From Verrucomicrobiales bacterium (lineage in GTDB: Bacteria > Verrucomicrobiota > Verrucomicrobiia > Verrucomicrobiales > DEV007), in contig JACETS010000013.1 of assembly GCA_013911195.1 (NCBI GenBank), positions 1 to 26,679 of the forward strand: a stretch of 26,679 bases of DNA. The letters run 5' to 3'. The notes beneath the pieces were generated by a model. That model was not told the origin of the DNA, ran no database searches, and saw nothing but the letters and a program-made list of their open reading frames with translations. The position numbers and the translations under genes were made by a program. Shown piece by piece: positions 16,067 to 23,660 of this stretch (position 1 is the stretch's first letter; the number at the start of each line of letters is the position of its first letter).

Positions 16067-18025
16067 ATGCTAAAAGTACTTACATTAATTCTTATTATAA
16101 CCGGTTATCTTTGTATTGCTGTTTTTGGAGCTGGAGTCAAAGATGTGTTTCAATGGCCGGGTCTATTATTAATAGGAATAGGTTTTATGATCACTCCGAT
16201 TGCTTTTCAGGATAATAGAAATATTTCAGGTCATTCAATTTGTAATTTATCAGTCGGTTTGGTTTTTATTTATATGCTTATAAGGGCGCTGACCTCTCCA
16301 GTAACTCATGAAGCAAGTCTCGAAATACTTCTTCTATTAGTCCTTTTTGGCTTTTATATATTGTTTTGTTATTGGCTGGTTGAAGAAAAGTATCGAATAA
16401 TTTTTACTGGTATCTTAATTTTGTTGGCATGTGGTAATACTGGTGTTGCCATTTATCAATTAGACAATCCAGAATTCCATATTCTTCCTGGCTATGATAG
16501 AGTCGGATTGGGTGGCCAATTAGAAAGGCCCAGCGGATTTTATAACGCGAGTCCTCATATGGGAGGTTTTCTTCAGTTAGTTTCGATAATATCAGCTGCG
16601 TTTTTTCTATTCTTAAAACAAAAAATCCAACGATCACTTTTTATAATTCTATGTGTTATATCAACTGGAGGTGTTATTTTGAGTCAAAGTAGGGGAAGTA
16701 TGATTGCTCTCCCCTTAGGTTTAAGTACTGTTTTTCTATTTTATTTAATATTTAATTACAGCTCAGGTCATAGTAAGAAGGGGAATCGCGCCAAAACCTT
16801 TCTAACTATAATTTGCGGTCTTTGTGCAGTTCTTGGCCTTGGTCTAATTATGATTAATGACATTAGTCATAGAGTAAAATCAGTGGATCATTTTTTTGCT
16901 GATGCATCACGTTCAAATTTTAGATCGGGTGCTGTTGATCAATGGATGGAATCACCTCTCTTTGGAACGGGCTCCAGAACTTTTCAGCATAAATATCTTC
17001 AATACAGACCTCAACATGCCCCTTTTCATCAAATGGATCCAAAGTTTGCACATAATGATTACTTGCAGCAGTTAGCTGAGTACGGCTTGATTGGATTAAT
17101 TTTGATTATCTTTTGCCTGTTTCTCCATTTAATAACGGGATTTAAATTAGCAAAAATTATCGTTAAAAGTATCCACGATCATAGGAGTAGAATACGATTT
17201 GCTTTACTTATCGGGTCAATTGCAGTTTTGCTTGCTCATACATTGCATGCAGTTGTGGACTTTCATATTCGTTTACTTGCAACTGCGATTCCCATCATTT
17301 TCTGCATATCCATCATTTCCAGTCATAGTATGTCTTCAGTGATAAAACATAAAAAGAGTTTATTGCTTATTTTTCAACGATGGGTCATCGGTATCATTGG
17401 ACTTATCATAATCATTCTAGGTTTTTTGATTGCGCCATCATCCTGGAAAATTCAACAGGCTAAGAACTTTTTAAACAAAGGAGAACCGGCTATGGCTATT
17501 AGTCTTTTGCATGATGCTTCTGAAATAAATCCTAATAACGCTACATCTTTTCGAGAATTGGCTCGTTTAAGATATGAGAAATTAGACGATGATATTCCAA
17601 CTCTTGTCAAAATTGGATATGCAGAGAATGCACTCGAAGCTTTTAAAAGAGCTTTGGAATTAAACCCATTAGACTGGAGGTCTCTTCTCGGAGCTGGAGT
17701 ATGTGAAATATTTCTCGCATGGCATGCTAATCCTGCGATGAGTGATTCCTATTGGGTTAGGGCAGAAGAATTTCTAAAAGAGGCCATTCAGGTGGCTCCA
17801 ACAAAATATGAGCCGCGAGAGGAATACGCATACTATCAACTAAATTTAGCCTATTATATGGCAAGTAAAGGTAACTTCGATGGCGCATATAAGGAAGCAG
17901 TCAGTGCAGCAAAAAAATTTGAGGCTGTTCCAGAATTCTTTGTCGAAGGAGCTCCTAGAGGGCACCGTGTTGCTGAGGGAACGAGAAGTTCAAAACAATT
18001 ATTAGAAAGACTGAAAAAAAGCTAA
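16067..18025 (+). CDS. O-antigen ligase family protein with C-terminal TPR domain
   Basis: With the ATG at 16067 the protein has 652 residues; an in-frame TTG at 16061 would add two. The N-terminal two thirds (about residues 1-460) contain 11-12 membrane segments. The first half of the conserved Wzy_C core is LSQSRGSMIALPLG, whose arginine contacts the lipid-pyrophosphate donor in WaaL-type enzymes. The second is the periplasmic stretch WMESPLFGTGSRTFQ followed by HAPFHQMDPKFAHNDYLQQLAEYGLIG, with the H-N-D-x-L-x8-G motif near-perfect. After the last membrane helix come tetratricopeptide-like repeats (ALEAFKRALELNPLDW; AEEFLKEAIQVAPTKY). This architecture, ligase/polymerase plus TPR, is common in bacteria with exopolysaccharide and in pilin or surface glycosylation. 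It is the second such enzyme in the locus, so the two probably divide polymerisation and ligation. Confidence 0.9.
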   Translation: MLKVLTLILIITGYLCIAVFGAGVKDVFQWPGLLLIGIGFMITPIAFQDNRNISGHSICNLSVGLVFIYMLIRALTSPVTHEASLEILLLLVLFGFYILFCYWLVEEKYRIIFTGILILLACGNTGVAIYQLDNPEFHILPGYDRVGLGGQLERPSGFYNASPHMGGFLQLVSIISAAFFLFLKQKIQRSLFIILCVISTGGVILSQSRGSMIALPLGLSTVFLFYLIFNYSSGHSKKGNRAKTFLTIICGLCAVLGLGLIMINDISHRVKSVDHFFADASRSNFRSGAVDQWMESPLFGTGSRTFQHKYLQYRPQHAPFHQMDPKFAHNDYLQQLAEYGLIGLILIIFCLFLHLITGFKLAKIIVKSIHDHRSRIRFALLIGSIAVLLAHTLHAVVDFHIRLLATAIPIIFCISIISSHSMSSVIKHKKSLLLIFQRWVIGIIGLIIIILGFLIAPSSWKIQQAKNFLNKGEPAMAISLLHDASEINPNNATSFRELARLRYEKLDDDIPTLVKIGYAENALEAFKRALELNPLDWRSLLGAGVCEIFLAWHANPAMSDSYWVRAEEFLKEAIQVAPTKYEPREEYAYYQLNLAYYMASKGNFDGAYKEAVSAAKKFEAVPEFFVEGAPRGHRVAEGTRSSKQLLERLKKS

Positions 18026-18084
18026 ATGATATATGGTATTGAAATAACTAGAATTTTTTCAACTTAGAATAATAGGTACTAAAG

Positions 18085-19167
18085 TTGAATATTAATATTA
18101 AAAGATCGATTCTCAGGATATACGAAATCACAAGAGTGGTTTTAGTCACCTTGATTGCTGAATTTCGTCACCAATTTACTAGATATCGTAGAGGACCTAA
18201 TCAAAAAGTTTGGGACATTGATGTCGTTTATCTCTGGAGTGACCCTAGTGATTTAGAGTGGTCTCAGAAAAGATTGGGAGTATTAGAAAAAGAAAATCGC
18301 GATGATTTTTGCTGTATTGAACATCAGACAAGTTCACCTTCGATTACGTTAGACGAGTTGCGTTACTCGCTAAGATCCATTGATCGTTATCTTCAAGGTG
18401 TTCGCTTCATTCATATTGTAGTTGATGGCCAAATTCCTAAATGGTTAGATATTAATCATCCTAAGATCCGAATTATTGAGGCAAAGGACATAATTACAGA
18501 TTCAAAGCATTATCCAAATTATAATACTCAAGCAATTGAATCATATTTTTTTAATATTCCTGATTTAAGTAATCGATTTATTTATTTCAATGATGATTTT
18601 TTCCTGTCTCGTAAAACAGGCGTTGATCAATTCTATACATCTGATGGCCTTATTAGAGTTCGTCTTGGTCGAGCATTATCACCAAAAGGCAACCCTATAC
18701 CAGATGAAGAAGGAGACTCGGCTGGTCACAAAAATGCTAATAATATTTTGGATAGAGCATTTGGTAAACGAGCGCGCTTAACGGTTATGCATCGACCTTA
18801 TGCGCATAATAAAGAATTGTTACAAAAAGCAGAAACGGAATTTCCCTTAGCATTTGAAGAAACAAGATCCTCTCGTTTTCGGTCAACAAAAATGGTTGCC
18901 ATTCACAGTTTTCTCCTACCCTATTCTGCTTCATATCATCAGCAGGCTGATCTTGTGCCTCCAAAACTTCTTGAAAAAGATATGTTTAAATGGGGCAGTT
19001 GCTCAGAATCCAATAAGAAAGTTGCACAGAGGGTCAGATCTTTACGAAGTAATGGATTTTGTATTCAGGAAGAAAGAGGAATACCAATTCCTGAATCAGA
19101 AGTCCGTCGGTTTCATGAGTTTATGTCAGGTCTATATTCTGACACATCATCTTTCGAGAAAAGCTGA
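18085..19167 (+). CDS. Stealth family capsular polysaccharide phosphotransferase
   Basis: This 360-residue protein shows the conserved regions of the Stealth family, hexose-1-phosphate transferases that build phosphodiester-linked polymers or cap glycans. CR1 is IDVVYLWSDPSDLEW at 45-59, where the family more commonly has WVDGSD. CR2 runs through DELRYSLRSIDRYL (90-103), IHIVVDGQIPKWL (109-121) and FIYFNDDFFLS (165-175), with the N-D-D that may bind metal or substrate. CR3 includes MHRPYAHNKELL and FEETRSSRFRS (235-267). The C-terminal CR4 region is less clear. The start is TTG with no strong ribosome binding site, preceded by a TTGAAA/TAGAAT pair spaced too widely to be a confident promoter. 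It is the last gene of the plus-strand locus and converges on the FkbM gene. The predicted role is adding a sugar phosphate to the polymer made by this locus. Confidence 0.9.
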   Translation: MNINIKRSILRIYEITRVVLVTLIAEFRHQFTRYRRGPNQKVWDIDVVYLWSDPSDLEWSQKRLGVLEKENRDDFCCIEHQTSSPSITLDELRYSLRSIDRYLQGVRFIHIVVDGQIPKWLDINHPKIRIIEAKDIITDSKHYPNYNTQAIESYFFNIPDLSNRFIYFNDDFFLSRKTGVDQFYTSDGLIRVRLGRALSPKGNPIPDEEGDSAGHKNANNILDRAFGKRARLTVMHRPYAHNKELLQKAETEFPLAFEETRSSRFRSTKMVAIHSFLLPYSASYHQQADLVPPKLLEKDMFKWGSCSESNKKVAQRVRSLRSNGFCIQEERGIPIPESEVRRFHEFMSGLYSDTSSFEKS

Positions 19168-19178
19168 TTTAGTTTATT

Positions 19179-19197
19179 TCTGAGCTTCATGTTCAGA
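19179..19197. terminator. Weak hairpin between the convergent Stealth and FkbM genes
   Basis: TCTGAGC and GTTCAGA can form a 7-pair stem (one G:U on the plus strand) around a TTCAT loop. It lies in the 25-base gap between convergent stops and covers the fkbM stop codon. There is no T tract on either strand, so it is at best a weak bidirectional terminator. Confidence 0.25.
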
Positions 19198-20083
19198 GGG
19201 TTTGATAGCCATATTTATTAAACCTTTCTATCGCTCTATCAGGGGCAATCGTGGCCAGATAATTGGGTAATTCATATCGAACTGTATTTGGGCTTAAAAG
19301 AAGTGGCTTGAAAAGACCCTTTCTCAAAAAGAAAATTTTATAACCATAATGCTCGAGTAGGTCACTTGTAAGTGAGGGATAACCCTTATGATCCTCATAA
19401 ATAATGTCGCGTATTTTTTTTTGTTTGAGTAATTCCTTTGCACCGTCCAAGGCAGATTTTTCATGCCCCTCAATATCAATTTTACAAACACCGATATGTT
19501 CTTGCATGTTTGTGAAATAATTATCGAGAGTTGTGGTTTTTACATTGATACGATCTTTTATTTCATTTGAATCACTCGATTCTGACATTGATGCCGAACC
19601 TTGGTTCGATTCGAATTCATTAGTAATAAAAAGCTCAGCATTTCCGGTATTATCAGAAACGGCAAGGTTTTCAGTTTTAATTTTCGATATGCTGTGTGCC
19701 TCACGCCAATCTGATACATTCTCCTTTAGAATAGAAAATATTTCTGGGTGAGCTTCAAAAGCAATCACTTCACCTTTTAGACCCGAAGATTTGGCCATTA
19801 GGCTTGTCATTAGTCCATGATTGGCTCCGATGTCCAAGCAAATTTCACCGGGATTAATTAATCTACTCAAACATTCTAATAAAACTGTATCATATGTACC
19901 GGTTTTTAAAATAGAGGAGCCTATTCTGTCTCTTGGGCATGCGTTTATCTTCATGTCCCATGGTAGAGAAACTATTTTAGCCTCGGTATTTTTTGAAAAA
20001 ATCCACTTCAACCGTTTTATTATTTGAAAGGGTCGAAATATCAGCTCCGGGCGACGAACTAATTTCTTGATGAAAAATGTCAT
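19193..20083 (-). CDS. FkbM family methyltransferase
   Basis: A 296-residue SAM-dependent methyltransferase of the FkbM family. Motif I is ICLDIGANHGLMT at residues 81-93, with D84 and the glycine loop. VIAFEAHPEIF at 106-116 supplies the acidic ribose-binding residue E110. NVKTTTLDNYF at 180-190 and VCKIDIEGHEKSALDGA at 199-215 are the two further signature blocks of the family. FkbM enzymes O-methylate sugars or secondary metabolites and are common in polysaccharide clusters. Here it ends the minus-strand triplet exosortase-epsI-fkbM, 17 bases after epsI, so it is likely cotranscribed with them. No signal peptide is seen. Its substrate may be the polymer of the adjacent plus-strand locus, which is an inference from position only. 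Confidence 0.92.
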   Translation of the reverse strand: MTFFIKKLVRRPELIFRPFQIIKRLKWIFSKNTEAKIVSLPWDMKINACPRDRIGSSILKTGTYDTVLLECLSRLINPGEICLDIGANHGLMTSLMAKSSGLKGEVIAFEAHPEIFSILKENVSDWREAHSISKIKTENLAVSDNTGNAELFITNEFESNQGSASMSESSDSNEIKDRINVKTTTLDNYFTNMQEHIGVCKIDIEGHEKSALDGAKELLKQKKIRDIIYEDHKGYPSLTSDLLEHYGYKIFFLRKGLFKPLLLSPNTVRYELPNYLATIAPDRAIERFNKYGYQTL

Positions 20084-20100
20084 CTTAGATTGCTAAATAT

Positions 20101-20814
20101 TTAAGAAGGGTTGGCTTGCTTTGAAATACCAATTTGTTCGGTGTTATGAATTTCACCAAAGATTTTGGAGATAAAATCTGTGACCATGAAGTCAGTCTCT
20201 TCAATGCTATGTTGTGCAAAGGGGTGTGTATTTTCACCCTTAATAATTGGACTTGTGATAGTAACGAATGCCCAACGTTGATTAGTGCCTGTCGTCAACC
20301 TATCCAAAATATCGGTGATTGTTCTGCTGTAGTGACCAGCGGTAATGACTTTTGCCCCCGTGAACCAATAATAGGATACCTGTTCCAATCCCGTATTAAG
20401 ATGTCGGGAAACTAGCCTTCTCACCGGAATAGGAATATTGTCGTTAATCGTTATTACTCTCTCTTCGGAGGCAAGTATCTCGAAGCCCTGTGCCGCCAGA
20501 CACCTCTCAGGTCTGTGGATACTATTATTCATGTCATCGCCAGATAGAACAATAAACGTATTAATGATATCTATTTTATCTTCAGTATTTGGAGTTCTTC
20601 TTTTGTATTGTGATTGTGAGTAGTTAGTATCGTCGGCCAAAGCGTTAACAACGACTTCGCTTGTTTCCATAGTTTCGCCGAACCATTCATTTACCTTGTT
20701 TGGTAAAACCATAATTATAGCCGATTCCCTTATATCGTACCCTCTCGGTAGAAAATAGATGCTACTAAGTCCTAATAATAAAATGATTTGAGCTGTTATT
20801 AGTTTACGAATCAT
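20101..20814 (-). CDS. epsI: EpsI family protein, exosortase-associated
   Basis: This 237-residue protein has an N-terminal membrane anchor or uncleaved signal (about residues 5-22) and a periplasmic domain. The family (DUF3485/EpsI) signature is the NSIHRPERCL block at 97-106, including the H-R-P-E-R-C core, followed by AAQGFEI and the YYWFTGAKV segment at 148-156. EpsI proteins occur either fused to exosortase or as the next gene, and are needed for exopolysaccharide assembly in some bacteria; their biochemical action is not settled. Here it is a separate gene whose ATG lies 11 bases inside the exosortase reading frame, which implies translational coupling. The conserved cysteine and histidine positions suggest it is functional. 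Confidence 0.93.
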   Translation of the reverse strand: MIRKLITAQIILLLGLSSIYFLPRGYDIRESAIIMVLPNKVNEWFGETMETSEVVVNALADDTNYSQSQYKRRTPNTEDKIDIINTFIVLSGDDMNNSIHRPERCLAAQGFEILASEERVITINDNIPIPVRRLVSRHLNTGLEQVSYYWFTGAKVITAGHYSRTITDILDRLTTGTNQRWAFVTITSPIIKGENTHPFAQHSIEETDFMVTDFISKIFGEIHNTEQIGISKQANPS

Positions 20815-21808
20815 TTTCGTTTTGAGCCTTTAAATCCTTTCCTGCCACAATTTGCCTGCTAATTATTTTTTGTTTACGCTTAAAGCCTGAATTTAATAAA
20901 AAGCTTACTAAAATGATTCCAAATATTCCTAAGGGAAAAAACAAAAAACCTGAGAAGTTGTGATAGGTATGAGCGGCAAATTCAGCGTCCCAGTACTCGG
21001 CCATAAGTACGATAGTGGTGACCCTTATAGCGTTCGCTATAATGGCGAGTGGCAAAGATGAAATAACCAATAAGATGAATTTCCAAATTTTGTTTAGTGA
21101 TATGTACCCATAAACGGAGGCAACAAAGACTAAGGCGATAAGAGACCTGACTCCTGAACAACCTTCAGCAATTTTCAATGCGTCCCAATTCCCACTAGTC
21201 GATTGAATTTCAGTTCCAGCCGCTATCACCTCTGCTCCAAATAGTATTGAAAGGTGATAGGCAATCTTAGTGGCTAATATTTGTAATCCATTGGTAGCTT
21301 GTGTCAGCCCAGGGAGAGGGATAGCAAAATAAAGTAGGAGGAGTGGAAAAATGAAATATTTTGCAGTTTTTCTCCCGTATATGAAAGCAATAAGCCCATA
21401 TATTATAAAAGGAATAGAGCCTGCAGCGATTCTTGCCTGAATTGTTCTCACCGATACAACGTAGAAGAGCATCCCTATAATTAAAAAAGCTAGCCCCCAC
21501 CACTCAGAGGATTTCTCACTGCTTAGAATCTCTTTTCGACTTCTAAAAATCAAAAATAATATGACCAATGGAACAAACCTTCCGTGACCATAATCGTATT
21601 CTTTTTTTCCACAGACTGCCCACATCCATTCTACAACGGATAGTTCCCTAAAATTCCCAAATATTGGAATAATGCAGTAAAAGTAACAGAACGTACCCAC
21701 TATTGAGGATATGAATAACAACGCTAACCAATTGAGGTTAGACATGAGGGGTGTTTTTAACTTATTACTATTCGTTAAATCCACATTAGGTTCTGATTTA
21801 GACGCCAT
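20804..21808 (-). CDS. Exosortase/archaeosortase family transpeptidase
   Basis: A 334-residue polytopic membrane protein of the exosortase/archaeosortase family, cysteine transpeptidases thought to cut and anchor PEP-CTERM-like proteins at the cell envelope. The catalytic set is in place: C217 in EGCSGVRSL (215-223), R262 in NAIRVTT, and histidines H280/H283 in AHTYHNFSGFLFFPLG. The earlier YDYGHGRFVPLV motif at 71-82 matches the conserved S/Y-H-G region after the first helices. About eight membrane segments are visible. A basic cytoplasmic tail of about 25 residues ends the chain. EpsI follows with an 11-base overlap. The start is ATG at 21808 without a Shine-Dalgarno; an internal Met at residue 22, just before the first helix, is possible. 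I cannot assign it to a named exosortase subtype. Confidence 0.93.
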   Translation of the reverse strand: MASKSEPNVDLTNSNKLKTPLMSNLNWLALLFISSIVGTFCYFYCIIPIFGNFRELSVVEWMWAVCGKKEYDYGHGRFVPLVILFLIFRSRKEILSSEKSSEWWGLAFLIIGMLFYVVSVRTIQARIAAGSIPFIIYGLIAFIYGRKTAKYFIFPLLLLYFAIPLPGLTQATNGLQILATKIAYHLSILFGAEVIAAGTEIQSTSGNWDALKIAEGCSGVRSLIALVFVASVYGYISLNKIWKFILLVISSLPLAIIANAIRVTTIVLMAEYWDAEFAAHTYHNFSGFLFFPLGIFGIILVSFLLNSGFKRKQKIISRQIVAGKDLKAQNENDS

Positions 21809-21834
21809 GATATTTAAGTGGATTGACCAATTTA

Positions 21835-21864
21835 TTTATAATTTTAGAAAAGGAAGTTAGTTAA
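21835..21864 (-). promoter_or_regulatory. Candidate promoter for the exosortase-epsI-fkbM operon
   Basis: On the minus strand TTAACT (21864-21859) and TATAAA (21840-21835) are separated by 18 bases, matching the -35 and -10 consensus at 4 of 6 and 5 of 6 positions. The exosortase ATG at 21808 is 26 bases downstream. It lies in the 174-base divergent region shared with prs. Confidence 0.35.
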
Positions 21865-21881
21865 GATTTTAATTATTTTCC

Positions 21882-21911
21882 TTCATGATGCAAGGATTCC
21901 CAATCTATAAT
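21882..21911 (+). promoter_or_regulatory. Candidate promoter for prs
   Basis: A perfect TATAAT -10 element lies at 21906-21911. The best -35 at 18-base spacing is a poor TTCATG (21882-21887). A transcript would carry a leader of about 65 bases before the ATG at 21983. The rest of the divergent intergenic region (21809-21982) shows no other structure I can name. Confidence 0.45.
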
Positions 21912-21982
21912 GATAATTGTTCCTAAGATTTAATTGATTTCAATTGAATTAGGAGCCTATAAAGAGTATTCGCAATTTAGTA

Positions 21983-22912
21983 ATGAAATTAATTTCAGGA
22001 ACAGCACATCCAGAGTTAGCTCAAAATATATCCAAATATTTAAACGTCCCGCTTTGTGATGTGATGGTTAAAGCCTTTCCCGATGGTGAAACTTTTGTGA
22101 AAATTAATGAAAACATCAGAGGTCAAGATGTCTTCATTATCCAGCCAACTTGTCCACCCACTAATTCTAATCTAATGGAATTACTCATAACGGTTGATGC
22201 GGCCAAAAGAGCGAGTGCAAAACGAATCACTGCGGTAATACCATTTTTTGGTTATGCTCGTCAGGATAGAAAAGATCAACCCAGAGTTCCTATTACCGCA
22301 AAGTTGGTGGCGAACTTACTTGATGCTGCAGGAGTCAATAGGGTGTTGACTATGGATCTTCATGCCGGACAGATTCAAGGCTTCTTTGACATTCCGGTAG
22401 ACCATCTTTATGCCGCACCGGTTCTTATAGGTTATTTTAAAAATAGGGGAATTGATAATCTAACAGTGGTATCGCCTGATGTTGGTGGTTTAAAAATGTC
22501 CGACGCATATGCCCAGGCTCTTGATGCGCCTCTGGCTATTGTTGGGAAAAGAAGGATCAGCGCTACTGAGGTGGAAGCTTTGAATTTGATTGGTGAAGTG
22601 GATGGTAAGGATGTGATGTTAGTTGACGATATGACAGAGACAGCGGGAACATTATGTTCGGCTGCACAATTGCTAAAAGAAAACGGTGCTGGTAAAATTT
22701 ATGCGGGTGTTTCACATGGAGTTTTGGGTGAAATTGGCCTTGAGAGACTCAAAGAGTCATGTATTGAGGAATTAATCACCACTGACAGTACTCCTATGGC
22801 TAAAGGGGAAAAAGTCACGGCAGTAAGCGTGGCTTCCCTACTCGGAGAGGGAATTCGTCGTATTGAAAACGACGAGTCTGTGACATCTCTTTTTGACATC
22901 GTCAATAAGTAG
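21983..22912 (+). CDS. prs: Ribose-phosphate pyrophosphokinase (PRPP synthetase)
   Basis: This cytoplasmic enzyme makes PRPP from ribose 5-phosphate and ATP for nucleotide, histidine, tryptophan and NAD synthesis. The 309-residue length is normal for class I enzymes. Visible motifs are the KAFPDGETFVKI segment at 30-41, PFFGYARQDRKDQPRVPITAK at 87-107 (ATP-binding flexible loop), TMDLHAGQIQGFF at 123-135 with the metal-linked histidine, SPDVGG at 164-169, and the PRPP-binding loop VMLVDDMTETAGT at 211-223. The start is ATG, with no Shine-Dalgarno in the normal place; an AGGAG lies 27 bases upstream, too far to serve. A perfect TATAAT is centred about 75 bases upstream. It heads the run prs-rplY-pth-rpsF-ssb. 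Confidence 0.98.
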   Translation: MKLISGTAHPELAQNISKYLNVPLCDVMVKAFPDGETFVKINENIRGQDVFIIQPTCPPTNSNLMELLITVDAAKRASAKRITAVIPFFGYARQDRKDQPRVPITAKLVANLLDAAGVNRVLTMDLHAGQIQGFFDIPVDHLYAAPVLIGYFKNRGIDNLTVVSPDVGGLKMSDAYAQALDAPLAIVGKRRISATEVEALNLIGEVDGKDVMLVDDMTETAGTLCSAAQLLKENGAGKIYAGVSHGVLGEIGLERLKESCIEELITTDSTPMAKGEKVTAVSVASLLGEGIRRIENDESVTSLFDIVNK

Positions 22913-22927
22913 TAATAGTGTTGCCGC

Positions 22928-22943
22928 CCTCATTATAATGAGG
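22928..22943. repeat. Perfect 16-base palindrome between prs and rplY
   Basis: CCTCATTATAATGAGG is its own reverse complement. As RNA it can fold into a 6-pair stem with a TATA loop. As DNA it contains TATAAT (22934-22939), placed 37 bases before the rplY start, but no matching -35 is seen at 16-18 base spacing. No T tract follows, so it is not a standard terminator. Confidence 0.55.
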
Positions 22944-22976
22944 AATTTATAGGAATCCCCAAAAATTCATAAAGTT

Positions 22977-23636
22977 ATGGCTGATCAAGTTAATTTGAAC
23001 GCAGAAAAAAGAGAAGGCATTGGAAGTGCCGAATCAGGTCGATTACGCAGAGCAGGAAAGATTCCTGGTGTTGTTTATGGAGCATCTCAGGACAGTTATG
23101 CCGTACAGGTTGATGGAAATACTATTAAAGATATCTTAAGAAATAGTGCCAGTCAGCAGATACTTGTGAATCTACAGATCGAAGGAGCTAAAGAAGCAAA
23201 CAAGTTGGCTTTAATTCAAGATATTCAGCACCATAAGATTTCTGGTGACATTCTCCATGTTGATTTCAATGCCGTTCAGGAAGACAGCGAAATTCATGCT
23301 AGAGTACCTATTGAACTTACAGGTGATCCTATCGGTATTAAACAGGGTGGTGTATTGGATACATTATTACACGATATCGAAGTTCATTGTTTGCCAAAAG
23401 ATTTACCTGAAACCCTCCAATTTGATGTTACTGATCTTGGGATTGGTGATAGTTTATCCATTGGCTCTGCCGAATTTCCTGTGGGAGTCAGTGCGAGCCT
23501 CGAAGATGACGTTCTTATCGCCATTGTAAACGAGACCCGTGCTTCTCTGTCTGAAGGTGGAGAAGATGAGGCAGAAGATACGGAACAAGAGGGCGCAGAA
23601 GATGGTGAAAAATCTGAAGATTCTTCTGAGGGATAA
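22977..23636 (+). CDS. rplY: 50S ribosomal protein L25, Ctc/TL5 type
   Basis: This ribosomal protein binds 5S rRNA in the large subunit. The 219-residue form is the long Ctc/TL5 type. The N-terminal L25 domain (residues about 1-92) starts with the family-typical LNAEKREGIGSAESGRLRRAGKIPGVVYG, shown here by the REGIG, RLRRAGKIPGVVYG motifs, and continues to QDIQHHKISGDILHVDF. The beta-rich C-terminal domain covers about 95-185 (VPIELTGDPIGIKQGGVLD; EVHCLPKDLPETLQFDV). A strongly acidic low-complexity tail of about 30 residues ends the protein, as in many Ctc homologues. It follows prs by 64 bases; a perfect 16-base palindrome with a TATAAT core lies between them. Its position next to pth is widely conserved in bacteria. 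Confidence 0.96.
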   Translation: MADQVNLNAEKREGIGSAESGRLRRAGKIPGVVYGASQDSYAVQVDGNTIKDILRNSASQQILVNLQIEGAKEANKLALIQDIQHHKISGDILHVDFNAVQEDSEIHARVPIELTGDPIGIKQGGVLDTLLHDIEVHCLPKDLPETLQFDVTDLGIGDSLSIGSAEFPVGVSASLEDDVLIAIVNETRASLSEGGEDEAEDTEQEGAEDGEKSEDSSEG

Positions 23637-23660
23637 TTTTCATCTTTAAAAAGTTAATTA

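Noticed and set aside
18039..18070. TTGAAA and TAGAAT as a promoter for the Stealth gene
   Set aside because: The elements fit well singly but are 20 bases apart, beyond usual sigma-70 spacing; kept only as part of the shared-motif observation.
18854..19183. Second 109-codon open frame inside the Stealth gene
   Set aside because: It overlaps strong Stealth conserved regions in another frame, and its translation has no recognisable features.
21951..21955. AGGAG as the ribosome binding site of prs
   Set aside because: It lies 27 bases before the ATG and no in-frame start codon sits at a suitable distance behind it.
22893..22898. TTGACA as a -35 box for rplY
   Set aside because: It lies in codons of the end of prs and is 35 bases from the TATAAT at 22934, far beyond normal spacing.
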